Assembly: GCA_005222975.1 (NCBI GenBank)
Contig: NJBI01000011.1
Coordinates: 17,810-81,809, forward strand
Origin: Promethearchaeota archaeon Loki_b31
GTDB lineage: Archaea > Asgardarchaeota > Lokiarchaeia > Sigyniarchaeales > SOKP01
Direction: 5' to 3'
DNA: 64,000 nt
The notes under the pieces are model-generated. The model worked only from the letters and a program-made list of their open reading frames with translations, was not told where the DNA came from and did no database searches. Of this stretch, positions 1-8,444 are shown piece by piece. Positions within the stretch are counted from its first letter, which is position 1, and every line of letters starts with the position of its first letter. Both the position numbers and the translations under genes were made by a program.

Positions 1-114
1 CTCCTTGTGGTAGTGTCTAAGTTTGTCCACATTTTATATCACGGTAAAAGGGAATCATAGAATAAATTATATAGAATCAGTTAATTTTTTTTCCAATTAA
101 TTATACTGAAAGAT

Positions 115-1206
115 ATGAACATTCTTTTTATTGAAAATTTTAAACTTTTTAAAAAATTAACGAGGATTAAGACGATTGGTGGGATTGAAACAAATACAAA
201 TGATATAATACATTATCTTCGTCAAAAAGGACATAAAATCTGGGTATTAAATAAAGAGGTAAAACCCAAATGGGCGGAGAAAGGAGAAGTCGACATCATT
301 GCTGCTTCCACATTCGATCCAATTACATTTTTTCAAATTAGTAAGTATAAGAAAAAATACAAACAAAGAGCTGCTGTAGTAATTCATGGTCATACAACGG
401 TTGAAGATTTAGTAGGAAATTTTGTACCTGATAAAACCATTTTTAACAAAATTTTTAAATTCTGGCTAAAACTTTTGTATGGTCAAGCACACTTATTAAT
501 TACACCAAGTGAATTTTCTAAGGAGTGTTTAATAAATATTCAAACTTCTATGACTTATCCTATACATGTTGTAAGCAATGGAATTCGTATTGAAGAATTT
601 AAGGAAAATAAAAAATATAGAGTCAATTTTAGAAGATTTCTCTTTCAACAATATGATATACCTGAAGAAGCAGTAGTTATTATAAATGTAGGTTTAAGCT
701 GGAAGAAGAAGGGTGTTAGGACCTTTGGAGAGATCGCTGAGAAATTTCCAGAATATTATTTTGTTTGGGTTGGACCAATAAATAAAAACCCTGAGATTGA
801 TGAGGTAATAAAACTAGATAATGTGATATTTACAGGATTTTATAATGATATTAGAGAGGCATATTATGGTGCTGATTTATTTTTAAATACATCTTGGGTG
901 GAAAATCAAGGAATTCCTTTAATAGAGGCAGCAATTTGCAAATTACCTGTTGTTGCTAGAGATTTATCCGCATTTGATTGGATTGTTCATGAATATTCCT
1001 GTTATAAAGCTAAAAATATGGCAGAATTTGTTGATGGAATTAGCAAGATCGTCTCAAATTCAAATTTTAGAAAAAAAATCGTTGAAAACGCTTGTGATGA
1101 TGCAATGGAATTACATGATTTTGATAAAATTGGTGAGAAAATCGAGAAATTATATATTAAGGCAATTAAAGTAAAAAAAATATGGGATCATAAACGAAAT
1201 AAATAA
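115..1206 (+). CDS. Family 4-type glycosyltransferase (GT-B fold)
   Basis: A 363-residue cytosolic-looking protein with the two-Rossmann-domain layout of retaining GT-B glycosyltransferases. The N-terminal half contains a GGIE segment near residue 22 and a HGH near residue 91. The C-terminal nucleotide-sugar domain carries the E-x7-E motif (E263 and E271, ENQGIPLIE), preceded by the usual 'GADLFLNTS' strand. There is no signal peptide or membrane segment. It probably transfers a sugar to a lipid or surface glycan; the acceptor cannot be read. The next gene, 46 bp downstream, is a membrane glycosyltransferase, so the two may act in one glycan or glycolipid pathway. The start ATG follows an AT-rich promoter-like stretch. 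Confidence 0.85.
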   Translation: MNILFIENFKLFKKLTRIKTIGGIETNTNDIIHYLRQKGHKIWVLNKEVKPKWAEKGEVDIIAASTFDPITFFQISKYKKKYKQRAAVVIHGHTTVEDLVGNFVPDKTIFNKIFKFWLKLLYGQAHLLITPSEFSKECLINIQTSMTYPIHVVSNGIRIEEFKENKKYRVNFRRFLFQQYDIPEEAVVIINVGLSWKKKGVRTFGEIAEKFPEYYFVWVGPINKNPEIDEVIKLDNVIFTGFYNDIREAYYGADLFLNTSWVENQGIPLIEAAICKLPVVARDLSAFDWIVHEYSCYKAKNMAEFVDGISKIVSNSNFRKKIVENACDDAMELHDFDKIGEKIEKLYIKAIKVKKIWDHKRNK

Positions 1207-1252
1207 ACACAATGTTTAATTTTGCAGAAATTAGAAAGAATAAGAAAAAATC

Positions 1253-2530
1253 ATGTCAATGAGCGATCAAGACCTATTAAAGAATATTAAGCAAAAATTG
1301 AAAAACTTTTGGAGCATACCAATATTTAAATACACTATTATCATTCACCTTCTCTATTTTGTTCTTTCTACAATTCTAACTCTTGTTTTTTTCCGAAGTC
1401 AGAATGACTTTTTGGCATACTATAGAGCGGGTGAAATTGCCCTTAACGATTTCATGGAGTTATATAATCCTGATAATTATACTTGGTCATTTAGATATTT
1501 TCCCTTAGTTGCTTTTTATTTTATTCCCTTTTATTTGTTGGGATTTGATTTGGGATTTGTGGTCTTTAATTCAGTTAATTTAATCTTGAATATTATAATT
1601 TCTGTTTATCTCTATAAGGTCATCATGTTAATACGCCGAGAAGATCATGAAGATAACGATGATCGGATTATTCTCTATATTTGTATATTTTTATTGAGTC
1701 TTCCTCAGTTGTTTAATTATTTTCTTGGTCAAATAAATTTATATATAACATTTTTTACAATCTTTTCCCTTTATTTATTTCTGAAGAATGAACAAATAAA
1801 AATGCAGTTTTTGGCGAGTCTAATATTAGGTGTTGCCGGAATTTTCAAACCTATTACGATTTTCATGTTTCCCTTTCTTATTTTAAGTCATTATAGTTAT
1901 AATGAAAAAAAATTTAAGTTTGAACTCTCAAGGAGTATCATCAAGTCTATTGGCATATTACTTCCCTTAGCGATTAACGGTATTGTATTTATATTATATC
2001 CTACATTATGGCAAGATTTTACTGCGATAAATATTACAGGTGAAGCAAATACTTTAGTCAATTTTTCATTTAGCATAACCAAATTGTGTACAAATTTCTT
2101 ATTTTTCATTGGAATTCCTGCAAATTTACTAGTTCAATATCAGTTATACATATTCATTCCCATTTTACTTATTTTTGGAGGCATAGGCTTCTTCATATTT
2201 ATTTTTCGAAGAGTTCCTCGCAACGCAGTGATTTATGGATATACTTTTGGCATCCTGATAATGTTGCTTACTTATTTTGATTCTTGGAATCATCATCTAT
2301 TAATTTTAACTCCATTATTAACCATTATATTATTTGATCTACCACGAAATTCAGAAATTTCTGGAAAATACATCAAACCAAGTATATTTTTCTTTAGTTT
2401 CTTTGATATCGTATTTATGGGGTTATTTCTCCTTACTAAAATCTTTTTCCCTTTCAATTTTGCATCGACTATTTTTCTGATACTAGTATTCATCGGACTT
2501 AGCAAGTATTATTTGAAAAATCCAAATTAA
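1253..2530 (+). CDS. Polytopic membrane glycosyltransferase, GT87/DUF2029-like
   Basis: A 425-residue protein with about ten hydrophobic segments. The first long extracytoplasmic loop reads DFLAYYRAGEIAL, the Asp-containing loop typical of GT-C enzymes, followed by a YNP segment. A conserved 'FLGQINL' and 'GIFKP' in the middle match the GT87 (DUF2029) mannosyltransferase pattern. Such enzymes take a polyprenyl-phosphate sugar and glycosylate lipid or protein acceptors on the outer membrane face. It follows the GT4-type gene on the same strand, suggesting a shared transcript. The sugar and acceptor are not deducible. Confidence 0.75.
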   Translation: MSMSDQDLLKNIKQKLKNFWSIPIFKYTIIIHLLYFVLSTILTLVFFRSQNDFLAYYRAGEIALNDFMELYNPDNYTWSFRYFPLVAFYFIPFYLLGFDLGFVVFNSVNLILNIIISVYLYKVIMLIRREDHEDNDDRIILYICIFLLSLPQLFNYFLGQINLYITFFTIFSLYLFLKNEQIKMQFLASLILGVAGIFKPITIFMFPFLILSHYSYNEKKFKFELSRSIIKSIGILLPLAINGIVFILYPTLWQDFTAINITGEANTLVNFSFSITKLCTNFLFFIGIPANLLVQYQLYIFIPILLIFGGIGFFIFIFRRVPRNAVIYGYTFGILIMLLTYFDSWNHHLLILTPLLTIILFDLPRNSEISGKYIKPSIFFFSFFDIVFMGLFLLTKIFFPFNFASTIFLILVFIGLSKYYLKNPN

Positions 2531-2612
2531 AATGATATATAATGATTACAATTAAATAATGTTAAAACTATCATTACATGAATTTAGATAATTAACACGA
2601 GTCCAATAGACA

Positions 2613-3323
2613 ATGGTTCAAGAATATTTTATTATTTTAATGCCAGCATTTTTATTAGGAATATTACATACGCTAATTCCATGTGAAGATAAAGCTATCT
2701 TCTTTTTTTGGTCGTTTGGAATAGCAAAGACTCCAAAAAAGAGTATTTACATATTAATGCTCTATGGATTGGGATTAATTACTTCTAATATGATTATAGC
2801 GTCAGTTACGGTTTTTATCACTCAACTCCCAAGATTTCTTTTACCCGAATTTACTCCCGACCCTGTAGTTATTAATTTCTTTGGAGCGGTCACATCTATG
2901 TTTGCGGGGATATTTTTTTTACTCTTCGTTACAAGACGGGACTATTTACCTCATTCTAAGTATTTTAAGGATATTCCAAGTTTAGATTGGGAATTAAAGA
3001 AAACGCCTTATGTTTTTGGACTCATAGCAGGATTTGCTCCTTGTATATTTGAATTAATTATATATTCTCAAGCTTTTCAATTATCTCTTGGATATGGATT
3101 CATAGAAGGTCTATTGGTAGTACTTTATTTCTCTTTAGGCACTTTTGTGGGATTATTTCCACTTGCTTTAGCTAAACAAGGCACTTCGCTTATAGTTAAG
3201 CCAAAAGAAAGCAGAAAGAACACAATTTATTACATTATGCTCCTAATAATTATACTTTTTAATATAGCGGTTATGGTGCTATCATTTTTAGGAATTTCTG
3301 TATTTCCAATCCAGAACTTATAA
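2613..3323 (+). CDS. Six-helix membrane protein of the TauE/NicO/DsbD-like group
   Basis: A 236-residue protein with about six membrane segments. The first helix ends in 'GILHTLIPCEDK', resembling the G-x-x-H-x-x-x-P-x-D signature of NicO/UreH-type metal transporters. The second half has 'GFAPCIFEL', resembling the internal repeat of DsbD/TauE-type families. The two halves look like a duplicated three-helix unit. A transport role (metal, sulfur compound or reductant) is plausible but unspecified. It is 82 bp downstream of the GT87-like gene on the same strand. Confidence 0.55.
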   Translation: MVQEYFIILMPAFLLGILHTLIPCEDKAIFFFWSFGIAKTPKKSIYILMLYGLGLITSNMIIASVTVFITQLPRFLLPEFTPDPVVINFFGAVTSMFAGIFFLLFVTRRDYLPHSKYFKDIPSLDWELKKTPYVFGLIAGFAPCIFELIIYSQAFQLSLGYGFIEGLLVVLYFSLGTFVGLFPLALAKQGTSLIVKPKESRKNTIYYIMLLIIILFNIAVMVLSFLGISVFPIQNL

Positions 3324-3452
3324 GTAATTACATATATACCATTAATTTTTTTATTTGATCAATAGTTGGTCTCATAAAATAATTTATATCAGTATTTTTA
3401 TATATATTATTAACTAATCTATATCTTTCATAATTATGGAGATAATCAGATA

Positions 3453-5822
3453 ATGGAATGCAAATTCTGCGAGAGTCAAAACATTTCTTTTACCTGTGAG
3501 AAATGCAAGTCAAGTTTTTGCATCCATCATATGGCTACAACAGAAAGTTGGCTTTGTAAAAAACATGGAATACCCTATTCAAAAGCAAGCGCTGCTGAAA
3601 AGTATTATAAATGTACCGTTATTGAAAATAGCAAGTGCCCTGAGTGCGAAGCGCTTTTGAGGTTAGAGAGACTGTCGTCTGGTCAATATTATTTAGAGTG
3701 CACGGATGATACTTGTGCCTGGAACTCCTACTTAAAATCCCCCGGCTTATTTTTTCCTACTAAAGAACAACTAGCTAGAGAAGCAACTAAGTATAATTTA
3801 ATAAAAGGATATAGGTTAAGTTTATGTCGTAGGTCTTTAAAAAGAATAATCGGAAAAGAAGTTTGTCCTAATTGCTTTTTAGAATTTTTAAAGAGATCGC
3901 CAATCGCTAACTTCTCTACGATTATGGAGTCTTTTAATATATCCGCCCAACAAATGATAAAATTAATTAATCAATACATCGACGAGGAGCGTATATACGG
4001 CATAATCGATCAGAAGGACCAAATGTTTTATTACATTTCGTACGAGATGAGAGAAAAAATCCTTTCAAAAATACAAAACGAGGGTATTTTGAAAGTAGCT
4101 GATTTAGCCACCATGCTTGACATGAGTTCTGAAATAGCCATTAAAGTTATATATAAATTAATAAGTCAATTTCAGATAAAAGGTTCCTTCTCACAAACTA
4201 AGAAATTTTATTACACTCAAAAATATATTATGGACCATTTAATTAAAGAAATAAATAAACAGGGAAGAATTTCATTAGATAAACTTGCGAAAGTTTTCGA
4301 TATACCAAAGGAACTATCGAAATCGTTTTGCGTCAATTTAATGAGAACAAATGCCGTTACCGCGTTTTTTGCTGATCGCGGCAACGAAATTATTACATCT
4401 GATAGAATTTATAAAGAAATCAAAGACTTTTCTAAAGAAGGTGGATTGTTTGAATTATCTAAGCTTGCAAAAAAGTTAAAAATCGCAGAAGAACTCGCAA
4501 GGAAATCACTCCACGACCTTATCAAATCAGGTTCGATAAAAGGAATTTTCACTCAAAGAAGAGAATTTATGACGCGAAAATACCTTGAAGATAAAATAAA
4601 AGAACTAGCAAGAGCATATAGAACTATGCCTTTGAGAGAATTATCGAATCGATTGGGGGTTACTGAATCCAGTATAGAAGAAAATCTAGCTCAATTAATT
4701 GGGAGGGGCGACATTGATGGTTACATTGACATGCACAAGAGAATTTTTATGGCTTATAGCGTCCCCCGAACACAAGCAGGATCAACTCGTACGAAACAGA
4801 AAAAGCCCAAATCAACTGACGAGGGAAAAATTGAGGTTGTAAGGGATTACGATTTTGAAGGTGGACAGTTACATTTCAAAGTAGCCGTTAGGAATAAGAG
4901 CAGTATGGCAATAAATAATGTCAAAGTTCTATTGGACGCACCCTCAAGTTATAAGATGAAACAGCCATTAATCAACATTCCAGTAATCGAGTCCAAGAAT
5001 TCTAGGGGAGTAGATTTTTATTTGGAGCCTAAGCAATGTGGTGTGTCGAATATTAGTGGTACAGTTATTTATCGAACAGCTTCAGGAACTAAAAAAACAA
5101 TCAACATTCGGAAAATGGAAGTACAAATCAAATGTCCCTTGGTTTGCACTTCTATGAGCACAATAGAGGATTGTCAAGTCGCAATACAAACTCTAGGAAA
5201 TGACGCACGAGCATTTTTAATCGCCGACTTAGACCCGCGATTAGCTTATAGAGCTGCCATAAGAACTCTTAAAAACTTTGATACCAGTGCTGTTACTTCC
5301 CATGAAGGTTCAGATACTAAAGGAAGTTACGAAGGAGAGGCATGGTTTTGTTCGGAAGCAAAAAATACTGGAGGGAGAATTATAACGAGAATTTACGTTT
5401 CCGAGACGAGCCAATCGTTAGAAGTGAGGGTCTGGTGTGGAAACCCAGGACAACTTACAGGATTTTTAGCAAAAATTATAGAAATTCTATTTGAGGAAAT
5501 TAATATTATTCGAAAGATTAAGTCAGAAGAAAGGGAGAAAACCATTGATGTTATGGCAATCACTCAAAACTTAGCAGAAGTCAGTGATTATTGTATGCTT
5601 AGATGGAAAGCACAGAATATAAGAAATAAACTACATGATACTTTTATTCGATTACGTAAAGTAATAGGAGATAAAGAGGCGATCTTAGGTAGAATTGAAT
5701 TTTGGCTGACGCAGTTGAATAAGTACGGCAAAGACGATAAAATTAGCGATGAGGACGCCGATAAACTAGTGAACGATGTAGAAAAATTCAGAAATGTCAT
5801 TGCTCGAGCCATAAAATTGTGA
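3453..5822 (+). CDS. Zinc-finger, tandem winged-helix and appendage-like protein
   Basis: A 789-residue multidomain protein. Residues 1-40 form an AN1/B-box-like zinc finger (C3, C6, C15, C18, C23, H26, C35, H38). Further Cys pairs follow near residues 60-90 and 138-141. Residues 150-445 read as about five consecutive winged-helix units, each with a helix-turn-helix such as 'LRELSNRLGVTESSIEENL' and a closing beta wing; the pattern recalls PCI-type and UFL1 winged helices. After a Lys-rich linker (about 445-460), residues 465-560 look like an all-beta sandwich and 565-685 like an alpha/beta platform, the order seen in adaptin and gamma-COP appendages. The tail is helical. No membrane segment is present. 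Function unknown; a scaffold in ubiquitin-like or trafficking complexes is my inference. Confidence 0.6.
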   Translation: MECKFCESQNISFTCEKCKSSFCIHHMATTESWLCKKHGIPYSKASAAEKYYKCTVIENSKCPECEALLRLERLSSGQYYLECTDDTCAWNSYLKSPGLFFPTKEQLAREATKYNLIKGYRLSLCRRSLKRIIGKEVCPNCFLEFLKRSPIANFSTIMESFNISAQQMIKLINQYIDEERIYGIIDQKDQMFYYISYEMREKILSKIQNEGILKVADLATMLDMSSEIAIKVIYKLISQFQIKGSFSQTKKFYYTQKYIMDHLIKEINKQGRISLDKLAKVFDIPKELSKSFCVNLMRTNAVTAFFADRGNEIITSDRIYKEIKDFSKEGGLFELSKLAKKLKIAEELARKSLHDLIKSGSIKGIFTQRREFMTRKYLEDKIKELARAYRTMPLRELSNRLGVTESSIEENLAQLIGRGDIDGYIDMHKRIFMAYSVPRTQAGSTRTKQKKPKSTDEGKIEVVRDYDFEGGQLHFKVAVRNKSSMAINNVKVLLDAPSSYKMKQPLINIPVIESKNSRGVDFYLEPKQCGVSNISGTVIYRTASGTKKTINIRKMEVQIKCPLVCTSMSTIEDCQVAIQTLGNDARAFLIADLDPRLAYRAAIRTLKNFDTSAVTSHEGSDTKGSYEGEAWFCSEAKNTGGRIITRIYVSETSQSLEVRVWCGNPGQLTGFLAKIIEILFEEINIIRKIKSEEREKTIDVMAITQNLAEVSDYCMLRWKAQNIRNKLHDTFIRLRKVIGDKEAILGRIEFWLTQLNKYGKDDKISDEDADKLVNDVEKFRNVIARAIKL

Positions 5823-5895
5823 TTATTTTTCTAAAAACATTTATAAGTGTTATTGCAAATTTATATTATTAAGATAGAAGAAGAGTTCAAAAAAT

Positions 5896-6324
5896 ATGTG
5901 CCCAATAATTTCATTCTCAATAAATGAAAACCTAAAGCAGTTTATTAATAAACTAGTATCCAAAAATCAATATGAAAACAAATCTAAATTAATAAGAGAT
6001 GCCTTATTAAGGTTAATGTCAGATATAGATGTCTCAAATTTAGAGTCGTACGGAGAATCCTACGGAGAAGCAATTCCAACTACCAAAAAGATTGTTGGAA
6101 ATATGATAATTGTAGCTCCTCACGATCCGAATATTCAGAGAAAATTAAATAAGATAGAGAGTAGATATAACGAGCAAATAATGAATAAGAATCAACATTT
6201 TCAAGGGGAAAATCTAATTATTTTTATGATTTTTGAAGGGACAGTACAAGATTTTCAGAAAATTGTAGTTGATGTAAATGGAATTAAAGAAATTAAGAAT
6301 TTCCGTTATCTAATTATAAATTAG
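5896..6324 (+). CDS. NikR-like ribbon-helix-helix regulator
   Basis: A 142-residue protein with an N-terminal ribbon-helix-helix DNA-binding domain (ISFSINENLKQFINKL, then two helices up to residue 45). A C-terminal ACT-like domain (about 70-142) is shaped like that of the nickel regulator NikR. The NikR nickel ligands (H-x-H, C) are mostly not recognisable: only single histidines occur near residues 74 and 102, and no Cys is in place. It may therefore sense another ligand or metal. It lies between a large scaffold-like protein and an Fe-S protein, with its own AT-rich upstream region. Confidence 0.6.
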   Translation: MCPIISFSINENLKQFINKLVSKNQYENKSKLIRDALLRLMSDIDVSNLESYGESYGEAIPTTKKIVGNMIIVAPHDPNIQRKLNKIESRYNEQIMNKNQHFQGENLIIFMIFEGTVQDFQKIVVDVNGIKEIKNFRYLIIN

Positions 6325-6507
6325 ACTAAAAAAAACATTTATTATTATATTCCTTTTCAATATTACGTTCTCCTATTTCTATAATAACACTCTAACATTC
6401 CTCTAACTTTATTTAAAGCTTATCAACGTATAGGCGTAACTTTAATAAATATATCTAATTTAATTCAGTAATTTGATGTTTTATTTTAGTAGAATTTAAA
6501 CGAGAAA

Positions 6508-7626
6508 ATGATTGAAAAAGAAGATAATATATATCGAAAGCTGCAACAGCAATTAGATACTTTGCCCATAGGCTTTCCTGCGACTAAATCAGGCGTAGAA
6601 ATTCGATTGTTAAAATTTTTCTTTACTCCTGAAGAAGCAGAAATTGCTATTAACATGCGATTTATCCCCGAACCTGTGAAAAAGATTTATCGCAGGGTTA
6701 AAAAAAAGGTAAAATCCATAGAGGAACTTGAGCTCATCTTAGATAAAATGTATCACAAGGGTGCTATCAATTTAAAGAGACTGATGGATGAAAATGGGGA
6801 AGAGATACGATATCATCTCGCCTTTTTAGCAGTAGGCATGTACGAATATCAAGTAAAGTCGATTACAAGAGAGTTTTATGAAGACATCGAGCAATACTTT
6901 GAAGAGGAATACCGAGATGAAATCGTAAGCACTAAAATCAACCAATTACGAACAATTCCAGTTGAAGAAAGCATCACGCCAGAACACAATATTGCAACAT
7001 ACGATGAACTAAGAACAATAATTGAAAGTGCCGAGAAGATTTCTATAATGGATTGCATATGCCAAAAAGGGAAAGATCTAATCGGCGAGTCGTGTAAACA
7101 GACGAATATGCGCGAGCACTGTTTCGCACTAAATAATTCTGCTCAACATGTCGTAGATATAAATAACGGAAGATTTATAACAAATGATGAAGCTTTAAAT
7201 ATACTTAAAAAAGCCCAAGAAGAAGGTTTAATTCTTCAACCTGGAAACGCTCAGGATCCTAATTTCATTTGTTGTTGTTGTGGATGTTGTTGCGATCTTA
7301 TAACAAATTTAAAGAAAATTGAGCGTCCTTGGGAAATGTTTTATTCTAATTATTACGCTAATGTTGATTCAGACTCATGTATCGGGTGTGAAACCTGTTT
7401 AAATCGATGTCAGATGAATGCTATTTCGATGGTTGAGGGCATAGCTGTTGTTGAGCAAAAATTATGTATCGGGTGTGGTAATTGCGTAACAACTTGCCCA
7501 TAACAAGCAATAACGCTTAAAAGGAAAGATAAGGAGATAATACCCCCCAAAACTACAAAAGATTTATATTTAAAATTGATGGATAAAAAAGCAGAATTAA
7601 GGCGCGCAGAAAAAGGAATATCATAA
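6508..7626 (+). pseudogene. 4Fe-4S protein with CCCC-G-CCC motif, interrupted by in-frame TAA
   Basis: The open part (6508-7503, 331 residues) has an N-terminal helical region. A Cys-rich centre includes 'MDCICQKG' and the unusual ICCCCGCCC motif near residue 257. Two ferredoxin 4Fe-4S motifs close it (CIGCETCLNRC and CIGCGNCVTTC). The reading frame stops at TAA 7501-7503 directly after the last Cys-Pro. The same frame then continues for 40 sense codons (Gln-Ala-Ile-Thr-Leu...) to a second TAA at 7624-7626. The tail looks like the normal end of this ferredoxin family, where a CP-x-x-AI segment closes the cluster domain. A point mutation, a sequencing error or readthrough are all possible. All cluster cysteines lie before the stop, so the short form may still work as an electron carrier. 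Confidence 0.7.
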
Positions 7627-7650
7627 AATATTTGATAGAGGTGAAAATTA

Positions 7651-8013
7651 ATGGGAAAAGGTAAATATGGAAAAGGATATCAAAAAAAAGGTCAAAGTTC
7701 GAAAGGTTCAGGAAAAAGTGCTGGAGGAGCACCCATTCGTGGAGGAAAAATCAAGGCAAGTCATATTTTGGTTGATAAGTTTAGTAGAGCCCAAGAATTA
7801 CGTGAAGACATACAAACAGGAGAGAAGTTTGAAAGTCTGGCACAAAAATTTTCTACTTGTCCAAGTAAAAAAAAGAGTGGCAATCTAGGAGAATTCTCTA
7901 AGGGTGATATGGTTCCAGAGTTCTGGAACGCGTGTACGAAGCTTAAAATTGGTGAAATTTCTCAGCCAGTTAAAACTAAATATGGTTATCATATAATAAA
8001 AAGAACGGGTTAG
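7651..8013 (+). CDS. Parvulin-type peptidyl-prolyl isomerase, PIN4/Par14-like
   Basis: A 120-residue cytosolic protein. Residues 1-34 are a basic Gly/Lys/Ser-rich tail (MGKGKYGKGYQKKG...). Residues 35-120 are a complete parvulin domain: 'KASHILV' at the start, 'FSTCPSKKKSGNLGEF' in the middle and 'TKYGYHIIK' at the end. It should catalyse cis-trans isomerisation of X-Pro bonds. The basic Gly-rich N-terminus before a minimal parvulin is the layout of eukaryotic PIN4/Par14, which bind nucleic acid or pre-ribosomes through that tail. Bacterial relatives usually have signal peptides or SurA modules, which are absent here. A strong Shine-Dalgarno (GAGGTGA) sits 7 nt before ATG. Confidence 0.85.
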   Translation: MGKGKYGKGYQKKGQSSKGSGKSAGGAPIRGGKIKASHILVDKFSRAQELREDIQTGEKFESLAQKFSTCPSKKKSGNLGEFSKGDMVPEFWNACTKLKIGEISQPVKTKYGYHIIKRTG

Positions 8014-8021
8014 AATATAAT

Positions 8022-8094
8022 TAGCCCAGCACGGATTCGAACCGTGGTCGCAGGGTTCAGGGCCCCAAATGCTTGACCTCTACACCACTGGGCT
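8022..8094 (-). tRNA. tRNA-Gln (anticodon CTG) with C at position 33
   Basis: Read on the minus strand, the 7-bp acceptor helix (AGCCCAG with CTGGGCT), the T arm (CACGG-TTCGAAT-CCGTG) and a D arm with AGAGGTCAAG are clear; the discriminator is A. The anticodon helix is TGGGG with CCCTG, and the seven-base loop reads CCCTGAA, giving anticodon CTG (reads CAG, Gln). The loop has C where nearly all elongator tRNAs have U33. No intron is present and CCA is not encoded. Confidence 0.88.
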
Positions 8095-8114
8095 TTAATA
8101 AAATAAAGATTTGA

Positions 8115-8130
8115 TAAATTATAATATATT
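8115..8130 (-). promoter_or_regulatory. Candidate TATA box for tRNA-Gln
   Basis: Minus-strand AATATATTATAATTTA-like stretch centred about 29 bases upstream of the tRNA-Gln 5' end, the usual archaeal TATA spacing. The region is AT-rich throughout, so the call rests mainly on position. Confidence 0.35.
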
Positions 8131-8197
8131 TTCTGTAAAAAATTTTATTATTCTGAATAAAGATAGATTTTTATTAGAGAATAACCTTATAATTTAT

Positions 8198-8344
8198 TGG
8201 ATTACACAGTTCTTAAATGGAGGATGCTAAAAAAAAACTTGTTTTTATTAATACTCTTCTAACTGAGGGTATTAAACCCCGTGACTGAAAAAAACAAAAC
8301 CCCGTATAAACTGAAAAAAAATTTGCTTCTCCATGTGTAATCCA
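8198..8344. ncRNA. Candidate structured element closed by an 11-bp inverted repeat
   Basis: The 350-base gap between tRNA-Gln and the HD-hydrolase gene contains a perfect 11-bp inverted repeat, TGGATTACACA (8198-8208) and TGTGTAATCCA (8334-8344). Between them lie a small hairpin (GGGT-ATTAA-ACCC, about 8267-8279) and an imperfect direct repeat of AAACCCCGT...ACTGAAAAAAA (about 8274-8294 and 8296-8320). No open frame of note is present. It could be a non-coding RNA with a long closing helix, or a small inverted-repeat element. Strand and function are unknown. Confidence 0.35.
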
Positions 8345-8444
8345 CTTTATTTCATTAAAAAGTTAATATAATATCTTAGTAATTTTTGTAAGGTTAAATT
8401 AAGAATTAGAGATGAGTTGAAACTTCTGAATAGTTAAGCAATTA

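Noticed and set aside
5896..6324. Calling this a true nickel regulator NikR
   Set aside because: The fold order fits, but the nickel-binding His/Cys set is not preserved.
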